Assembly: GCA_021234155.1 (NCBI GenBank)
Contig: JAJEKV010000005.1
Location: 18,088,089-18,152,088 of the forward strand
Direction: 5' to 3'
DNA length: 64,000 bases
Origin: Isoetes taiwanensis
Taxonomy: Eukaryota; Streptophyta; Lycopodiopsida; Isoetales; Isoetaceae
The notes under the pieces were generated by a model. The model had not been told where the DNA came from. It saw only the letters and a program-made list of their open reading frames with translations, and did no database searches. The position numbers and the translations under genes were made by a program. This document shows positions 37,240 through 50,490 of the stretch, in pieces. Positions within the stretch are counted from its first letter, which is position 1; each line of letters begins with the position of its first letter.

Positions 37240-38370
37240 AGATAATCTACAGTACTCAATCTGACATTCCATGGTATTGTATCTCTCTTTGTGATATTAC
37301 AATGAGGTTCTTACAATCTCAAAGCTACATCCCATGCAAAGTAGACCATCTGTTAAAACTACATAAGGTAGAACATCAAAAATCAACGGAGTTCATATTA
37401 CTCAAGCATCATGGCGACGGTTATTGCAAATTGCCCATGCAAACATGTCAAATTTCCAGCAAAGCTATTTACAACAGAAATCACATTATTAAAAGCTAAG
37501 AAAGCATCCCTTCAATACATCAACCTTTTGAATGACTCTGTGATTTATCTATAAATTAACCTTGTACACGGCTGCGAAGAATAAAATGCAACTAAAACTC
37601 CAATGTAGGAAAGAAAAGATAGCATAAAGGTACTGCCATAATGACCTCCAGTTTGAACTGTTGTGGAGTGAAAGATTGATCACAGATAAAGTTGACACTA
37701 GACGAGAACCATTTGCTTCATGTTTTATCATCTACTATTCCAACATCAGTGGTACAAACATGTTTAATCAGAGGGCCTATGAATCTCTTCAGGTTAGGAT
37801 TTGAGCAGGGGCATTTAGCTAGATGACTATCAGTGAAAACATTCCTAGGTCTGTAGAATAAGCTTCTCAAGGTTGACGTATATCTCCACCCGAATGTTGT
37901 AGATCACTATTTATGCCGTACATTGTGAAGAAAACTGCTGAGCACATTTTTAAATGTGCTGGAAAAATCAATGTTGTCCACTTGCTTTGAAAAATCAATG
38001 TTGTCCACTTCCCTGTAAGTTCTAAGCTTTATCTGGTCGACAGTTCATGAAAGCTCCTTCCATTTATTCTGCCATTAACACCCACAAAATGGGATAAATT
38101 TATAATTTGAGAATAATTTGTAGCCTCTGTGGCCATACAAAGTTATAGGTAAAAAAGAGCACGCACTGCATTCACACTACTAGATTGAAACAAGTACTTT
38201 AATAAAGTATGTAATATTACTGCAACTTACTATTGGCAGATAACAGAGTTAATCAGCAACAAAAATATAGAGAAAATTAGGTGTCACAGAACATCCAGCT
38301 TAGACAAACTAGATTTTAAGTATATCCCTGTAACTACCCACATACTCTTCACATGATCTGTTAATTGACA
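37240..38370. other. No gene recognised; probable Helitron 3' region
   Basis: Short ORFs only. The 3' end of the minus-strand Helitron should lie here or further left, marked by a hairpin followed by CTRR. I could not place it with confidence. Confidence 0.35.
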
Positions 38371-38372
38371 TA

Positions 38373-40350
38373 TTATTTTGAGCAAGAACCATCCTCTGAG
38401 ATCTTTCGCAGCCGTTCACATAGAGATGTACTCTCAGATGCCCAATCAACAGAAGCAATCTCTCGAACAACCATCTTTACTGCTTTATATCCAATCCATT
38501 GTATTCTGACTGCGCTACGCATATCCGAAATATCTTTGTAACCCACGCCGCTTTCTCCAACACATTAAGATACACTGTTCCCCCTTGCTCCCACATTGCA
38601 CAAATAAATATCAGCCCTCAATAAATATAATAGTCACATAAGAATTTTAAGACATTCTTGCCTTATTTCTGATTGCAAATAATTCTTCAGCAGTGTATCC
38701 AAGGAGTTCTTCACCTTGCTCATTAAATATAGTTACATTAACTTCTCCACTTGAATCTGTAATCATTGCCCGGAAAACATATCTGCACGACCCACCGTAT
38801 TTAGATTCCATGGCAGAGATGTAACTTTACTAATGACTCTAATGGTACCTTTTGCAAGTTTCAGTATCTCGTTGGCACTTTTCACACCACAACTTTGAGT
38901 TCCGATCAATTGGCTTCTTTTTGCATGATACACACCCATCGTACCACATAGCTTGCTTGGGATCAATAAAAGTCACAGTTGCTTTCACATTGAAGTACGC
39001 ACTCTGAAGAGCCAAAACCAAAACTCAGCAGCAAGAATCTTGCTAAATAATAGTAACGGCCAATCATAAGCAACAACATACCTCGCCATCTTGAATAGTT
39101 GATGGATTTATTTCTGATAAAAGCACATGGTTTGATAGCAGACCCGTAGACGTATATTTGTGTTGTTTTTCCCGCGATTGATACCTTCCATAACAGTGAG
39201 AAACATGGCAATATATAAGTATCTAGTATTACGTGTTAAAAAATGTCAGTAACTACCATAATCGCAAACTACGTGCAGCTTCCACATCCGGGTTTATGTT
39301 CATTATGCTCTTAGAAGTCGTTGACAGTGATATCCCTGAAACATACAAAACAGAACAATGAAGACATGTAAGCCTTCGCAATGGAACTGCTTCCTACTGC
39401 AGGACCTTCAAAGCTGCTTTCGCCGCGCGGTTTCGTGATCGATTACTATGGGGCTATCACGAATGGTTTGCATCAACATTTTGCATCTTTCATTGCCAAA
39501 GAACCCCACGGGCTTACCTTGACGGTTTGTTCACTACAAACATTCACTTACATTATCTGACATAATAATAACACACCACTGACACATTTAAGATACTCTA
39601 TACCTTTCATCCAGCAATGTGAGCTCCCGTTTGGAACATCCTCATTATTACGTTTCCTCTTGATATTTGTAGCACCCGACATGTCACAAACAATACCAGC
39701 GACATCATCACACATACAAATGTTATCTTGACTATACTTAGAAGCTTACGAGACATGATAACAATCGGTAAAAGTCCCTACCAAGCAATACTCCATTTTT
39801 CACATATGGTTGCGACTCATTTATCCATTACAAAATTTGGCCAGAGTACACCAAACTCCATATGAACATCATCTTCCGTTGACCCTTCCACTGTTGATTG
39901 AACATCAAGGATTATCTGGTAATCATGGTTTAATATTGAAAATTTCTTGTTTGTACGTCGAACTGTTCCCTTAGATATATAGTAAACCTGTAATGTATGA
40001 ACAAAACACAAATATCACAATGTGAAATTTAAAGATCTAATAGAAAATAACAACACTAATCTTACTCCGCCAACTTCCAGTATTCCATAGAATTTCTCTA
40101 CCGCCATGTCAAACATAGTTGCCTGGATTTCATCTCCCTGCAAACATCAACAAGATGCTCATGATTTGTATCGACATTTTCATTAAGGTTCAAGAGCCTT
40201 ACATCACCATCGATAAATCAACGTTGAAAACCTTGCCTCGGCCGCGGCGACTATCAAATGTTCTTACAATACTCTTGATGTTACCCGTACTTTGATCGTC
40301 CAATTAGCAATGTAAGGGAGTAAGCTTGGAAGCGGGGCATATTTTCTACC
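38373..40350 (-). pseudogene. Helitron-borne RPA70-like gene, multi-exon
   Basis: Reads in order along the minus strand as a replication protein A large subunit. First OB fold at 40,350-40,200 (PLPSLLPYIANWTIKVRVT, then IVRTFDSRRGRGKVFNVDLS); VYYISKGTVRRTNKKFSILN at about 39,985-39,930; zinc-finger OB fold at 39,020-38,840 (YFNVKATVTFIDPKQAMWYD, cysteines in CVSCKK and CEKCQRD); C-terminal OB fold at 38,780-38,650 (RYVFRAMITDSSGEVNVTIF, GYTAEELFAI); tail VDWASESTSLCERLRKIS, stop at 38,373. Plant Helitrons often carry an RPA-like single-strand DNA-binding gene. Its position downstream of Rep/helicase, same strand, fits this. Introns are present and some frames seem shifted, so function is doubtful. 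Confidence 0.75.
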
Positions 40351-40479
40351 ACTTTCCCCACTAACAGATACAATATCATATCAGCTTACTATATCCATGG
40401 AAATAGTACATCCATATAACTGAACTGTAACTTTAATTATCACTGTAGAAGCTCCCTGTATACCACATTCTTAGTTGTG

Positions 40480-43400
40480 ACAGACGATGTTGGGTTGTTA
40501 TGCAATATTCGCACATCCCTCTACGGCGAATTTCGTGTCAATGCCGTATAAAGTTGACCATGTGCAAACACATCCGTTTCAAAGTCTAAAACAATTTCAT
40601 CTAACGTCAATCAAGACAACTATGGGCGTCGTTGAATATGCAAGCCTCAAAGGTAATTGGCCGGTAGATAGTGAATGGCTAATTTTTCGGTGATGATAGA
40701 AGTCTGCACGAGATATAGGATGTATGTGTTCATCAAGACCGCCATCTAACCCAACCAGACGAACAGTCACATATTTTTCATGCATAGAATGAATGACAAC
40801 TCTTGCATTTCTCACAAGTCCCTTTTCTGCATCTAACAACCGCATGATATGGCATATAGCTCCCTCCTTTAGCTCAAGAACATGCCGGCGGTTGGATGCT
40901 CATAATTATGCTTGAGGAAATCACTTTCCGGCCGATCCCGCATTATGTATAACTTGGTCATTTTCCTAATAGAATCATAACGGAAGTATTTTTTTCCTGC
41001 TCCGGTAAGCGATCAAGAATGGATCTATTGAATTGGTCAACATATACATTTAGTGGAGACAAAAATGCTCGTTTCTCACACATTGCCGGTAATGCCAATA
41101 CACTGGCGGGGAACAAGAAATCCTTGGCTTCGTCCACCGAATTTGTAGTTGGAATAGTGTAAGCGTGACAACATCACTTTCCAGTTCTTACCTATGGACG
41201 TTACACACTCTATAAAGGTCACGGTTCCCGCATACCTAATTGGTTTATCCAACTTGTGAACCGTAAAAGCTCTCCCGTTGACGACGACTTAATAGATGCA
41301 CTTATTGTTGCTTGCCTTCCACATCCCCGCAATAGGAGCAATCGCCTAAAATCCCGGCCGCTATAAAGCACTTTCCCCAAAAGGATAATCATTATTGCAA
41401 ATTTCCGCATAAGAAGAATGTCTACAGATTCTATTACTGACTTTATTCGCCATAGCAAATTCATCCGAGATGATTATTTCCGCCTCTTTAAGCAATCTTT
41501 GCCTTGTTGGACCCTACATCAATCATTGAATGTATAGCAACATTGTCTTCATTTACGGGATCCGAAACAACGAATGGGCGGTTTCCCCACGGGATATAGG
41601 CGACTTGCTAAAAGTCGTTGCCAGAATCAACACAATCCGTTGACGACCTCTAACAGCGGACATATTGCATTTAGTAGAAAAGTCTTGCCGGTCCCTCCTT
41701 TCCCATAAATAAAGATCGGGCCCTTATTCCGGAAGATTGTGTCATTGCTGCAATGTGGTCATACAAATAAGCCCTGATCGCTATTCATTTTTGCTACGCA
41801 TCTCATGTGCCCTCTTGCAAATATTTGCCATGTTCACGATACTTTCGCGGTTCCTCTACCACCAAATCACAACGAATAGTGATCACGGGTAACCAAATCG
41901 ACCCTTTGTTGTTCCATCTTTGAAGCAACACATTCTCCACGCACATCGTCGGTGCTTGTTGTGTTGCAACATTATCCGTTGAATCAATAACAAGATCAGC
42001 TATCAATTCTCCACGAAACCGGATTCCATAGATCCATAGCGGAGCGCCATCAAGTATTAAAGGCAAATAGAAAACGAATTTGCTTATTTGGTGTCCTAAG
42101 AGATGAAACTTGACTTCTTGCATCGTCAACATTGGTTTACGTTATATTACGCAACAAACCCATCGCGATTCTGATTTCTTGATATGTCTCATAAGTATGT
42201 CCATTGTACATCTTTAGTTCTTCCCAGCTTCTTGGCGTTGTATGCGTGAGAAGCCCGGCGCCAAATAGAACGACTCACCACGACGAGGCATCACTAATCT
42301 CATTCTACAAACCAACTCCCTCTTCGTTCGCTTGCGCACAACACATCTAATGACACCTTGCTGCTCAACCTCTAAATATTCACCAGCAACATGTGTTGCT
42401 CGATGCATTGGTAAGAACAAATACTGTTCATAGTAATCTATATATGTGAGCTTTGAGAATTCTGCCACACATGGTCGAAGGAAATACCGCTCAAGTAAGG
42501 ACGCAGTATTCTCTCTCCTATATCGCACACGTCCTCTATCTTGTAAATGAACTGGAAGACATTTTACACCTGGAGATTTTTCCGATACATGATAGCAAAA
42601 CAAACGCCATGCTGCCTCCGTAGACGATATATACCTCGCTGCAACATAATCTTCCATCTCCGGCCGATTTTCTGATTGACCTTCAATTCTGTATTGTACC
42701 TTATCATAACCTTTATAGATGTATGTATCTGGATACATAAACACTTGAACAAGAGCCGCTATGTCCACATTAATATGACAATTAAGCTCTTTCAAAGGAA
42801 AGGCGAATATGAAACAACATACACATCCTCCTCACTCGTCTTCGATATTGAACATATCCCCTTGAATCCACATAGGTTGCTTGACTCATAGGCCGTGGAT
42901 ACTTCCAAGTACACCTGCCATTTACCCGGCGTAGCCAGCGAGTCTTAGATGGATCATGTATTTTCGCACTAAAATGCAAGCTCCTCATCATGAGGCATTT
43001 CGGTGAGATTATATTGTCTATCATTCGCATAGGTATCTCACGTTCGGTTCTCACAATCATATGAACATGCGGAAGTCCCCTCTTCGAAATTCAACTTCGT
43101 GCATCATATCGCAAGTGGCCCAAAATATGACCGAATCAGCTTCTTTAAATGCTGCAAATGAGCATGGAAGACACGCACTACCACGGTTGGAATTTCTGGG
43201 CCGCGGTTTATTCGGCTTTGAGCATTGCCTCTATCTCCAACCAACTGGATTGTAGTCATTGTTATAAATAGTGTAGGGGCGCCCTTTGGCCCTCGCAAGT
43301 GCCAATGCATCAGCCATCTGAATCCGAGCACCATAACCTTGAGCAAGAAAGCGATGGCGGCAACATAACGCGTGATTGACCGGACCCATCATCATCGCCA

Positions 43401-45039
43401 AAGTCATCACTTATATCCGTATTACCTCCTCGTACCACGTTAGTTGCTAGAAAGTTTAGCTTCTCCTCCTCATATCGAGAATACATATCAACCAAATACT
43501 CACAAGTAAGTCGTCCTACTAGAAATCTACTCTCATGTAATAGCGCGATCTATACCACTCAATTTGTGAAAAACCATGCTCATTGAATGGGAACCAACCC
43601 GCCGTCCCATGCGGGAAAAGCGCCGGATCTGCAGAGGCTCATCTTTGTCGATCCAATATGCTCATATAAACTTCCGCGTTCTTCATTATGAAGCCAAAAC
43701 ACATTAACCCTTGGGTTAACCGTTACAATCGTTGTTTCCATGTATGATATCAACCTCATCTTCTACAATCGCACCATTCAACCTTAGCAAAGCAGTTTCA
43801 ACTCGCATATCTCTCATCCGCCTTATAAATTCGCAATATGGATTTATATCACGTAATACACCACCCACTTGCATAACCCATTACCTTTGGAAGCAATTGT
43901 GCATTAGCGGTTGTAATCCTTTCACTTTCATCATATATATACCAATGCAACGGCTGGTGTGGCGCGTGGTCGGCATCACCCGATGGTAGGTTCGCCCCAT
44001 CATGGCAATGGAGGACGGAGATTCCAAGCGAACAAACTCTCCTTGCACACACAATGCAAGGAAACAAAAAGACGATTTAATTTTCGACTATTCTTGCTTA
44101 AACCACTCTCCCCAAAAGGCGTTGAAGAGCAAGCAGAGCAACTTCGGGTAGCCTCGGAAGAATCCGCTCACCATTCTTGCAACAAAACAACTCGTCTCTG
44201 CGACTCTAACAAAGCTTTGTATGGCAAAATCCACGGACCTTATTCCATTGCGATTTGCCTATTGCTACCTACTTACATAATTTTCCATTCTTGACACAGC
44301 CGAGACCAATGCTCGTGGCAGCTGTCACTCTCATTCTATCTCCCCATCTACTCCGGCCTCAGCCTCAATTGGCGGTCCTTCACGGCCACCACCACCGGGT
44401 AGCCAAGCGAGGTCCCATCTCACCACTCCGCCCACCATCTTCCCCATCAATACCCCCTTGCAATTCGCCCTCAATTCCACTACTAGTCCAATCAGCAGGG
44501 CTGATTTAAGCGCCTAACCGTCTGCGATCCCTTGCGGCGGAGCCTCAAAGTAGCCCTGCGCTCCTCGGAAAGGCCAGCCCTCCACCTGCGATGAATTTCA
44601 TTCCGGTTCAATCTCCTCTGTTCCTCAGCTGAATAGTTCTGCGTTGGGTCTATCTCTACTCGCCTCGAATGCTCTGCGGCCGCTGTCACTCTCATTCTAT
44701 CTCCCGCATCTACACCACTATCAGCCTCAATAGCAACAGCAGTCCCTTCCTGGCCACCACCTTCAGTAGCCAACTGAGCTCCCATCTCACTACCCTGCCC
44801 ACCATCTTCCCCATCAACACCCCCTTGCAATTCGCCCTCAATTCCACTACTAGTCCAATCATGAGCTTGATTTGTATTTGCCTAGCTCGACGCCGATCCC
44901 TTACAGCCTGCCTCATAGCAGCCCTGCGCTCCTCGGAAAGGCCAGCCCTCCACCTGCGTTGATATTCATTCCGGTTCAATCTCCTCTGCTCCTCAGCTGA
45001 ATAGTTCTGCGTTGGGTCTATCTCTACTCGCCTCGGCAT
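40480..45039 (-). pseudogene. Helitron Rep/helicase gene, decayed
   Basis: Likely start MPRRVEIDPTQ at 45,039, with the basic N-terminal segment RRLNRNEYQRRWRAGLSEER. The Rep nuclease HUH motif is GLPHVHMIV (43,075-43,049). Helitron-specific region: NGRCTWKYPRPMSQATYVD, then TYIYKGYDK, ARYISSTEAAWRLF and PGVKCLPVHLQDRGRV (42,950-42,500). PIF1-type helicase: Walker A as FIYGKGGTGKTFLLN (about 41,710-41,670), RLLDAEKGLVRNARVVI, RLAYS, and motif VI FAHGQLYTALTR (about 40,570-40,530). These are the rolling-circle nuclease and 5'-3' helicase used for Helitron transposition. Frameshifts and stops separate nearly every motif, so this copy cannot make an active protein as it stands. Confidence 0.85.
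44319..45035 (-). repeat. Tandem duplication in the Helitron N-terminal region
   Basis: 44,319-44,667 and 44,683-45,035 are close copies, both containing GCTGTCACTCTCATTCTATC and TCTATCTCTACTCGCCTCG. The basic RRLNRNE...GLSEERR segment is therefore encoded twice. Confidence 0.9.
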
Positions 45040-46560
45040 CCCAACAAACCATACGTACCACTCCCTCACCAATATTACCAATCTACACAACTGCCCCATT
45101 GAACGTGGAAACACACACAATAGCAAAGTAAAATTAAATAAATCAACACACACTATAGTCACAAGAACCACCAATATAGCATAACAAACAATTTAATATA
45201 ATCTGAAACCAGAAACAAACAAACCTTTCTTTGTGGCTGAACTGAACGGACGCCTGATCTAAACCCTCCATCATAACCTCCAAACTCGGACAACGGACAC
45301 CACAACAAAAGCTATAATCAATGTAAACCAAGTTAACAGACCAGCAACACTACAATCTCGACCATCAAACTCATCCAAGGAATACAAAACATAAAATCAA
45401 AACATTCCCAACCACCATAGCCATCCACACACTAAAATGCTTATGAAATCCTCAGTACACTAAAGAGACCTCAACAATCACTTTTCAAAAGGTTCCAAAT
45501 TTCAATCATAACCCAAATACCTGTCAAAACTCAGAATGTCTAAGGCCAAAACTTTGAATCTCAAAAGTGAGGACAAAACTCACAATTTTCCCATGGTGCC
45601 TTTAGGGACTCCATGACAATAAAGTGTTTCCATGGTGGAACGGACACTCAACAAGCAAAATCGGCATCATCTTTGCCGGCTTTGTTCTCAAAGACGTGCA
45701 AGCACTTTTGGGATGTTTGTTCTTGGAGTAGATGAGGAGGCAGACAAAAAGACATGTCGTACTTAACTGGCTGAGCATGCTGCTGGTTTGTCTCAAAGAC
45801 ATGCAACCACTTTCAGGATGTTTCTTCTTAGAGTAGATGGGGATCTCTTGTAGCATTCGCCGTTTCTGATGGGGATCTCTAGTTGTGGAGCATTCCTATC
45901 ATGTCTAAAAAGGTCAAAACTCAGAATATCTTAAGCCAAAACTTTAAATCTCAAATCTTCACTGCAGTAACAAAACATTCAACATACACTCAACTAGCAA
46001 GAAAATTCAACAATCACAGGACAAAACTCAGAATTTTCTCTACTTGTCCAGAGCCAAATATTAACACCAAAATGAGAGCTTGGCAATTTCCACAATCCCC
46101 ACCAATGCAAGAAGCACATATTCCCTGTTCAATCCTCAGTCACTCTTACCTCCAACAGCAGAATATCTACCCCTCTGAATGCCTATCCCGAAACAGACCA
46201 AAAACCACGGATCACACAATAGCGAAGCTCAAAATCCTCATATACTAACCTGCAGCCTCATATCCACGTGTACCACACACTGCCATCGCCGCACCTCATA
46301 AAGAACTCGCATCTTCAATCCTCCTTCCACTACAGTAGCCCTGTTCCGAACTCCTTTCCCGACCCTATTCCATAGGCATACGTGGACAACAAACCCCATC
46401 GACACAGGACCATTACAACTTCCACAATTTAATTCCCTTATTAATATAAACTACCATCATTTAACCACCTTATCAAGCTAAACGAGCCTATATTAAATCC
46501 CTACATTCCATCATAGAAAACTTCATCTCAAACACGAATCTCACACACCCACCAACCCAA
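45040..46560 (-). mobile_element. Helitron H2 5' internal region without ORF
   Basis: AT-rich leader between the 5' end and the Rep/helicase start. It contains a local duplication (GTTTGTCTCAAAGACATGCA-like at 45,790 and TGTTCTCAAAGACGTGCA at 45,682). No gene seen. Confidence 0.5.
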
Positions 46561-46945
46561 ACAATGACACCTCAAATAAAGGTCCCTATATCGGGCTAGA
46601 TCCAACGGTCAATCTCCCACATTCGGCTATGCACGAATGATTTTTAATGGATTAGAAGCCCAATTCTATCACCTTCCCTGCAACTTCCCATCCAAAATTG
46701 ACGGCCAAGATTTGACCTTCCCTTTTAATCCGACGGCCCATATGAAAAGCCCCAAATAATTTTAATCGACGGTCTAGATAAAATGCCCCAATTTCAAGGG
46801 CCCAGATTAAAAGCCCCAAATAAGGGGGGATGCTTGGGGTGTTACGAGGTGGCACCGTCTGGGCCGTCCATCTCAGAGATGGACGGCCGAGATCAATCTC
46901 TACACCATGTTGGTAGACCTCCAAATAATTGTATATATATAAGGA
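46561..46945 (-). mobile_element. Helitron 5' end, autonomous element H2
   Basis: Minus strand from 46,945: A|TCCTTATATATATACAATTA, then a perfect palindrome with 13-bp arms GGCCGTCCATCTC (46,862-46,874) and GAGATGGACGGCC (46,876-46,888), then repeated AAGCCCCAAAT and GACGG motifs. It lies upstream of, and in the same orientation as, the Rep/helicase gene. The base before TC is A, as expected for Helitron insertion between A and T. Confidence 0.7.
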
Positions 46946-46965
46946 TATAGGTGATATAACAGGTT

Positions 46966-49245
46966 GGAGACGGTTGCAACACAAGAGCTAGTTACAGCAC
47001 TTGTGAAGCTCATACCGCTGTAGGAGATGTCGAGTACTCTCACAACACTGGCTCAAAATACTAAGAGCGGTGTAGTCTCCTTTATTGCATTGGTGGCCTA
47101 ACTTGCTATGGCACCACTCTGTACTCTTTTCTTGTACGGATGCAATAGAGCAATATCTTGAAGTGCCCCTATAATTAAGGGCATAATTGGTTGCCAATAA
47201 TACAATGGCACCATGACTACTAAAGCTGTGTATTTGGCTTTAAGGCCTTGTGACGGATTTTACCTATGGTCCTATGTGGATTTAGGTAAATGTGGCCACA
47301 TTGTGTAAAGGCCACAAAAAAATATTTTTGGTAGATATAAGCAATATGCTTATGCTACTTGGAAGCGACATATTGCTTTTAAAGATGTTGGTCTGCAAAA
47401 GACCTTCGAAAATAGTTAACAATGGGAAGTATTGCAAGAAATACCAAACCTTGTACCTTAGGGTCTTGAAAAATTGTTTTGCTTAGTATTTCTAAAGCAA
47501 ACATCATTTGACTAATTGTTGTACCCAAAATATATGCACATGGGTTTTGATTTTAAACACGAGTGCAACTATAGCTTTGTGGGGATATTTTGCAACAATT
47601 GTTGGGGCCAGGATTAAACCTTATACAGGTTGTTCAGGTGGATCCTATGCACAATCTGGCAAGGATTTGAAAATGGCGCACAATTTAATTGTGGAAAACA
47701 ATATTGGCAATTGTGGCAACCTAGTATACTTGAGATGCAATTAGATTGCATTAGAAAATCCTATATAAGGTGACATTTGTGTGGGAAAACTTGGTAGCCT
47801 ATGCTATATTTTACCCCTGAAGCTGACATTTTTTGTTAAATGATATTATCAAATCCATTTGCATCCGGGGCTTTGCCCATCACACTTTGGTGCCACACAT
47901 TTACATATTTGGCTTGATTTGCAAGGTAACCTTAGGGCAAATGATATTTTGGCTTAGGGCATCTTCGAAATTTTGCACGAGCTAAAGTGGTCATTTGGAA
48001 TGGTAGCGAGCCACGTAAATACATGTCGGGTCTCTCACCGGATGGATCTCGGACAAAAGCAACGCATGTTGATGCTTGAGTTGAGCGGCAAAAACCTATC
48101 GGATCCGCATGTAACAACCGAATCTAGTCGGACTTTTTGGGATGCGATTTAGGTGTGCCCTGAGAGGCCTACGCCACGGCAAAAATACTATGAAGTCGGG
48201 CTTAGTCATTTTCGCATGATAATAGTTTCATGGTTAGGCATAGAACCCGATTTGGCATGCCTTTATCTCGTGATACATCTTCTACTGAATTGCATGGCGG
48301 TTTGGAGCTACTATGGCCGATTTGGTTTTGTACAAGCCTTTAAAGGCATTTCTCTCGACGCCTATATTATGGATTTTTGGGAACAACCCTCTTATGAGCT
48401 TGGTGGGCTAAGTCGCTTCATGATCCGACTTCAAGCAAAAGTTGTAAGATATACATTTTATTGAAGGTCCAATCGCCGATTTGCTCTTAGGCAAGATTAT
48501 TACCATCGATTTGCTCGTGTTGGAGCTTTACAGTAATATTTTTACCGGCATAAATAGCTAAAGGGTAATTCATGATCTGTTACCACCATACTATAACAGT
48601 TAGATGGTGACTCTATTATGATTATTCGATACAAACTCCGTGTCTTTATATACAGGACCGCATAAATATGATCTTTCGCTTCATGGTTTCTTTTCGGATC
48701 ATTGCTAATATAGACCTTGGGATTGAATGGCATGGGATCGGTAGTTGGTGAAACAATTTAGCCAATACTATCCGAGAAAACAAGTTGCTTATTTGAAAGG
48801 AGCAATCATAATCAGGTTGGACTTTATTTAGTCTCCTAATACAGTTTTTTGGCTCTGATTTCTATAGTCTAGCCATAAAAGGTTCCATGTCTTTGAACAA
48901 GCATCGCATTCATACAAAGGTTAGGAACGTAAATCGAATTTGTCTCTCTATAAAAGGAAGACCATGCCTTTTAGTATTTATTTAAAGGGGAGATGGTTTT
49001 TAAGATGTATGAGTGATTATGATTCGCTTGTACATTATAACACTTACATCTTAAATTTTGAAAGCCTCTTTTGTCATTCTACTAAAGTAGCTTATTTTAT
49101 TTGCATAACTGTGATTCAGTAAAGCCCAGGAAAGCTTTTCTCGTTAAAACTATTTTTATACGATATGATTATCATGTATACTCTATAATAAAGAATACAT
49201 TTGCAATTGATAATGATATTATCAGGTCCTGCAAATAATCGAGCC
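46966..49245 (+). repeat. Repeat block C, copy 3
   Basis: Begins GGAGACGGTTGCAACACAAG and is most similar to copy 1 over the first 1 kb. It keeps the 0.8-kb segment missing from copy 1 (47,955-48,745). No ORF is conserved with the other copies. Confidence 0.8.
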
Positions 49246-49282
49246 CTAATATCAGGCCCTAATATATCAGGCCCTAATATAA
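49243..49282. repeat. Triplicated GCCCTAATAT motif
   Basis: GAGCCCTAATATCA, GGCCCTAATATATCA and GGCCCTAATATAAT follow one another at the right edge of block C. Confidence 0.8.
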
Positions 49283-49298
49283 TCCACTTCAAACTGAT

Positions 49299-49371
49299 GG
49301 GCATAGCATAATGGTTAGACAACGAATTTGGACTTATAATCTATGGACTGGTTTAGTCCATAGAATAGGAC
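49299..49371 (+). other. tRNA-like sequence with strong hairpin
   Basis: TAGCATAATGGTTAGAC resembles a tRNA A box/D arm and GGACTTATAATC resembles an anticodon arm with UAU. CTATGGACT (49,341-49,349) and AGTCCATAG (49,355-49,363) form a 9-bp stem where a T arm would be, but its loop is only five bases and no acceptor stem is apparent. It may be a tRNA-derived SINE head or a decayed tRNA gene rather than a working tRNA. Confidence 0.3.
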
Positions 49372-50136
49372 AGATAATATTGGTTTAGGGTCTCTTTTGG
49401 CAGGAGCTTTGGCAACCTTGGGACAAGGCTAATATGAATGGAGCATAAATTGCCTATAGCATTGCAGGTCCAAGTGAGCATCTAATAGTGTAACAAAAAG
49501 GTGGCATACACTTGCCCCAATTTGGTTATATCCTAACCCCTATAGTATTATTTGAGAATTGTAATGATGATTACAATAAGATATGAAGGATAGATATGGT
49601 TATGCAATTTTTTACCCCCTAGCATTTAAATTAGGGATTGGTTAAACTAATACTATGATTACAGGCCAAAGGTTGGTGGTAATTCAAATGTGCAGTTGTA
49701 GCATAGGGTATGTGTCGGGGGATGATAGGATCTAGGATCCCAAATGGATATGGGATTTTTATGGTGTAAATATGGACACAAGGTGTTGGTAACATATACT
49801 CGAAATTTGTTACAATAGTACCTACAAAGTTTTTTTCGCTAACCCTAATGTCAAAAAAAAGTAAACCCTAGCGATGGTGGCGTCTACGACAGCCTTGGGC
49901 TGATAGGTGCTGACGGATCCCTAACAAACCATGGATGACCTTTTGATTGTTTGTTACATGCAAAATATCGACAACTCGGATTGATCGAGACAAAAACAAA
50001 TTTGTTATGATCCTTTTCTTAATCTTCTTGTAATATTTGCTTAGAAACGTGATTGGCTTTGGTTTTCTCATAATATGGTTTAACCTCCATGCTATATAAT
50101 AAGATCGGATCCCTCTTCTATGAACACGATTTTTGG
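49372..50136. other. No gene recognised
   Basis: Flanking DNA left of the SAP-like ORF, with no ORF of note. Confidence 0.4.
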
Positions 50137-50490
50137 GCATGAGCAAGGCAGGCGGGCGAGGGGGTGTGCAATAAAGGGCAGACCAGATCTAAACTCATTG
50201 AATTCCTTAGAAGAAATGGCTTAGAGCATAGTAGCCCGCAGCCTACTAAGGCTCAACTGTTAGAATTGTGCAGAGCCCATGGATTAGATCCAAATAGGGA
50301 AAAGGGTGATTCTGGAATTATAAAATTCCTCCCTAGTCTGAATGCATGTGGGAATGTCCCTAGATCTGGTAATACATCAAGCGGCAATGTGGAGTTTGTT
50401 GGAAAATTGAAGAAATTGAAGAAATCGATGATGGAGTGCAACCAAATCAAGGTTCCTGCAATTGAATTGTTTAAATCTTTGGTTTCCTAA
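50137..50490 (+). CDS. SAP-like ORF, possibly ORF1 of the reverse-transcriptase element
   Basis: Open from about 50,164 to TAA at 50,488. Residues TRSKLIEFLRRNGLEHSS and TKAQLLELCRAHGLDPN have the helix-turn-helix spacing of a SAP motif (DNA or chromatin binding), followed by a lysine-rich segment (GKLKKLKKSMMEC). An ATG at 50,139 is in another frame, so either a frameshift or an upstream exon supplies the start. A decayed copy at 13,737-14,080 shows that the segment is repeated. It lies 3 kb upstream of the reverse transcriptase on the same strand. SAP is a pattern-based call. Confidence 0.45.
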
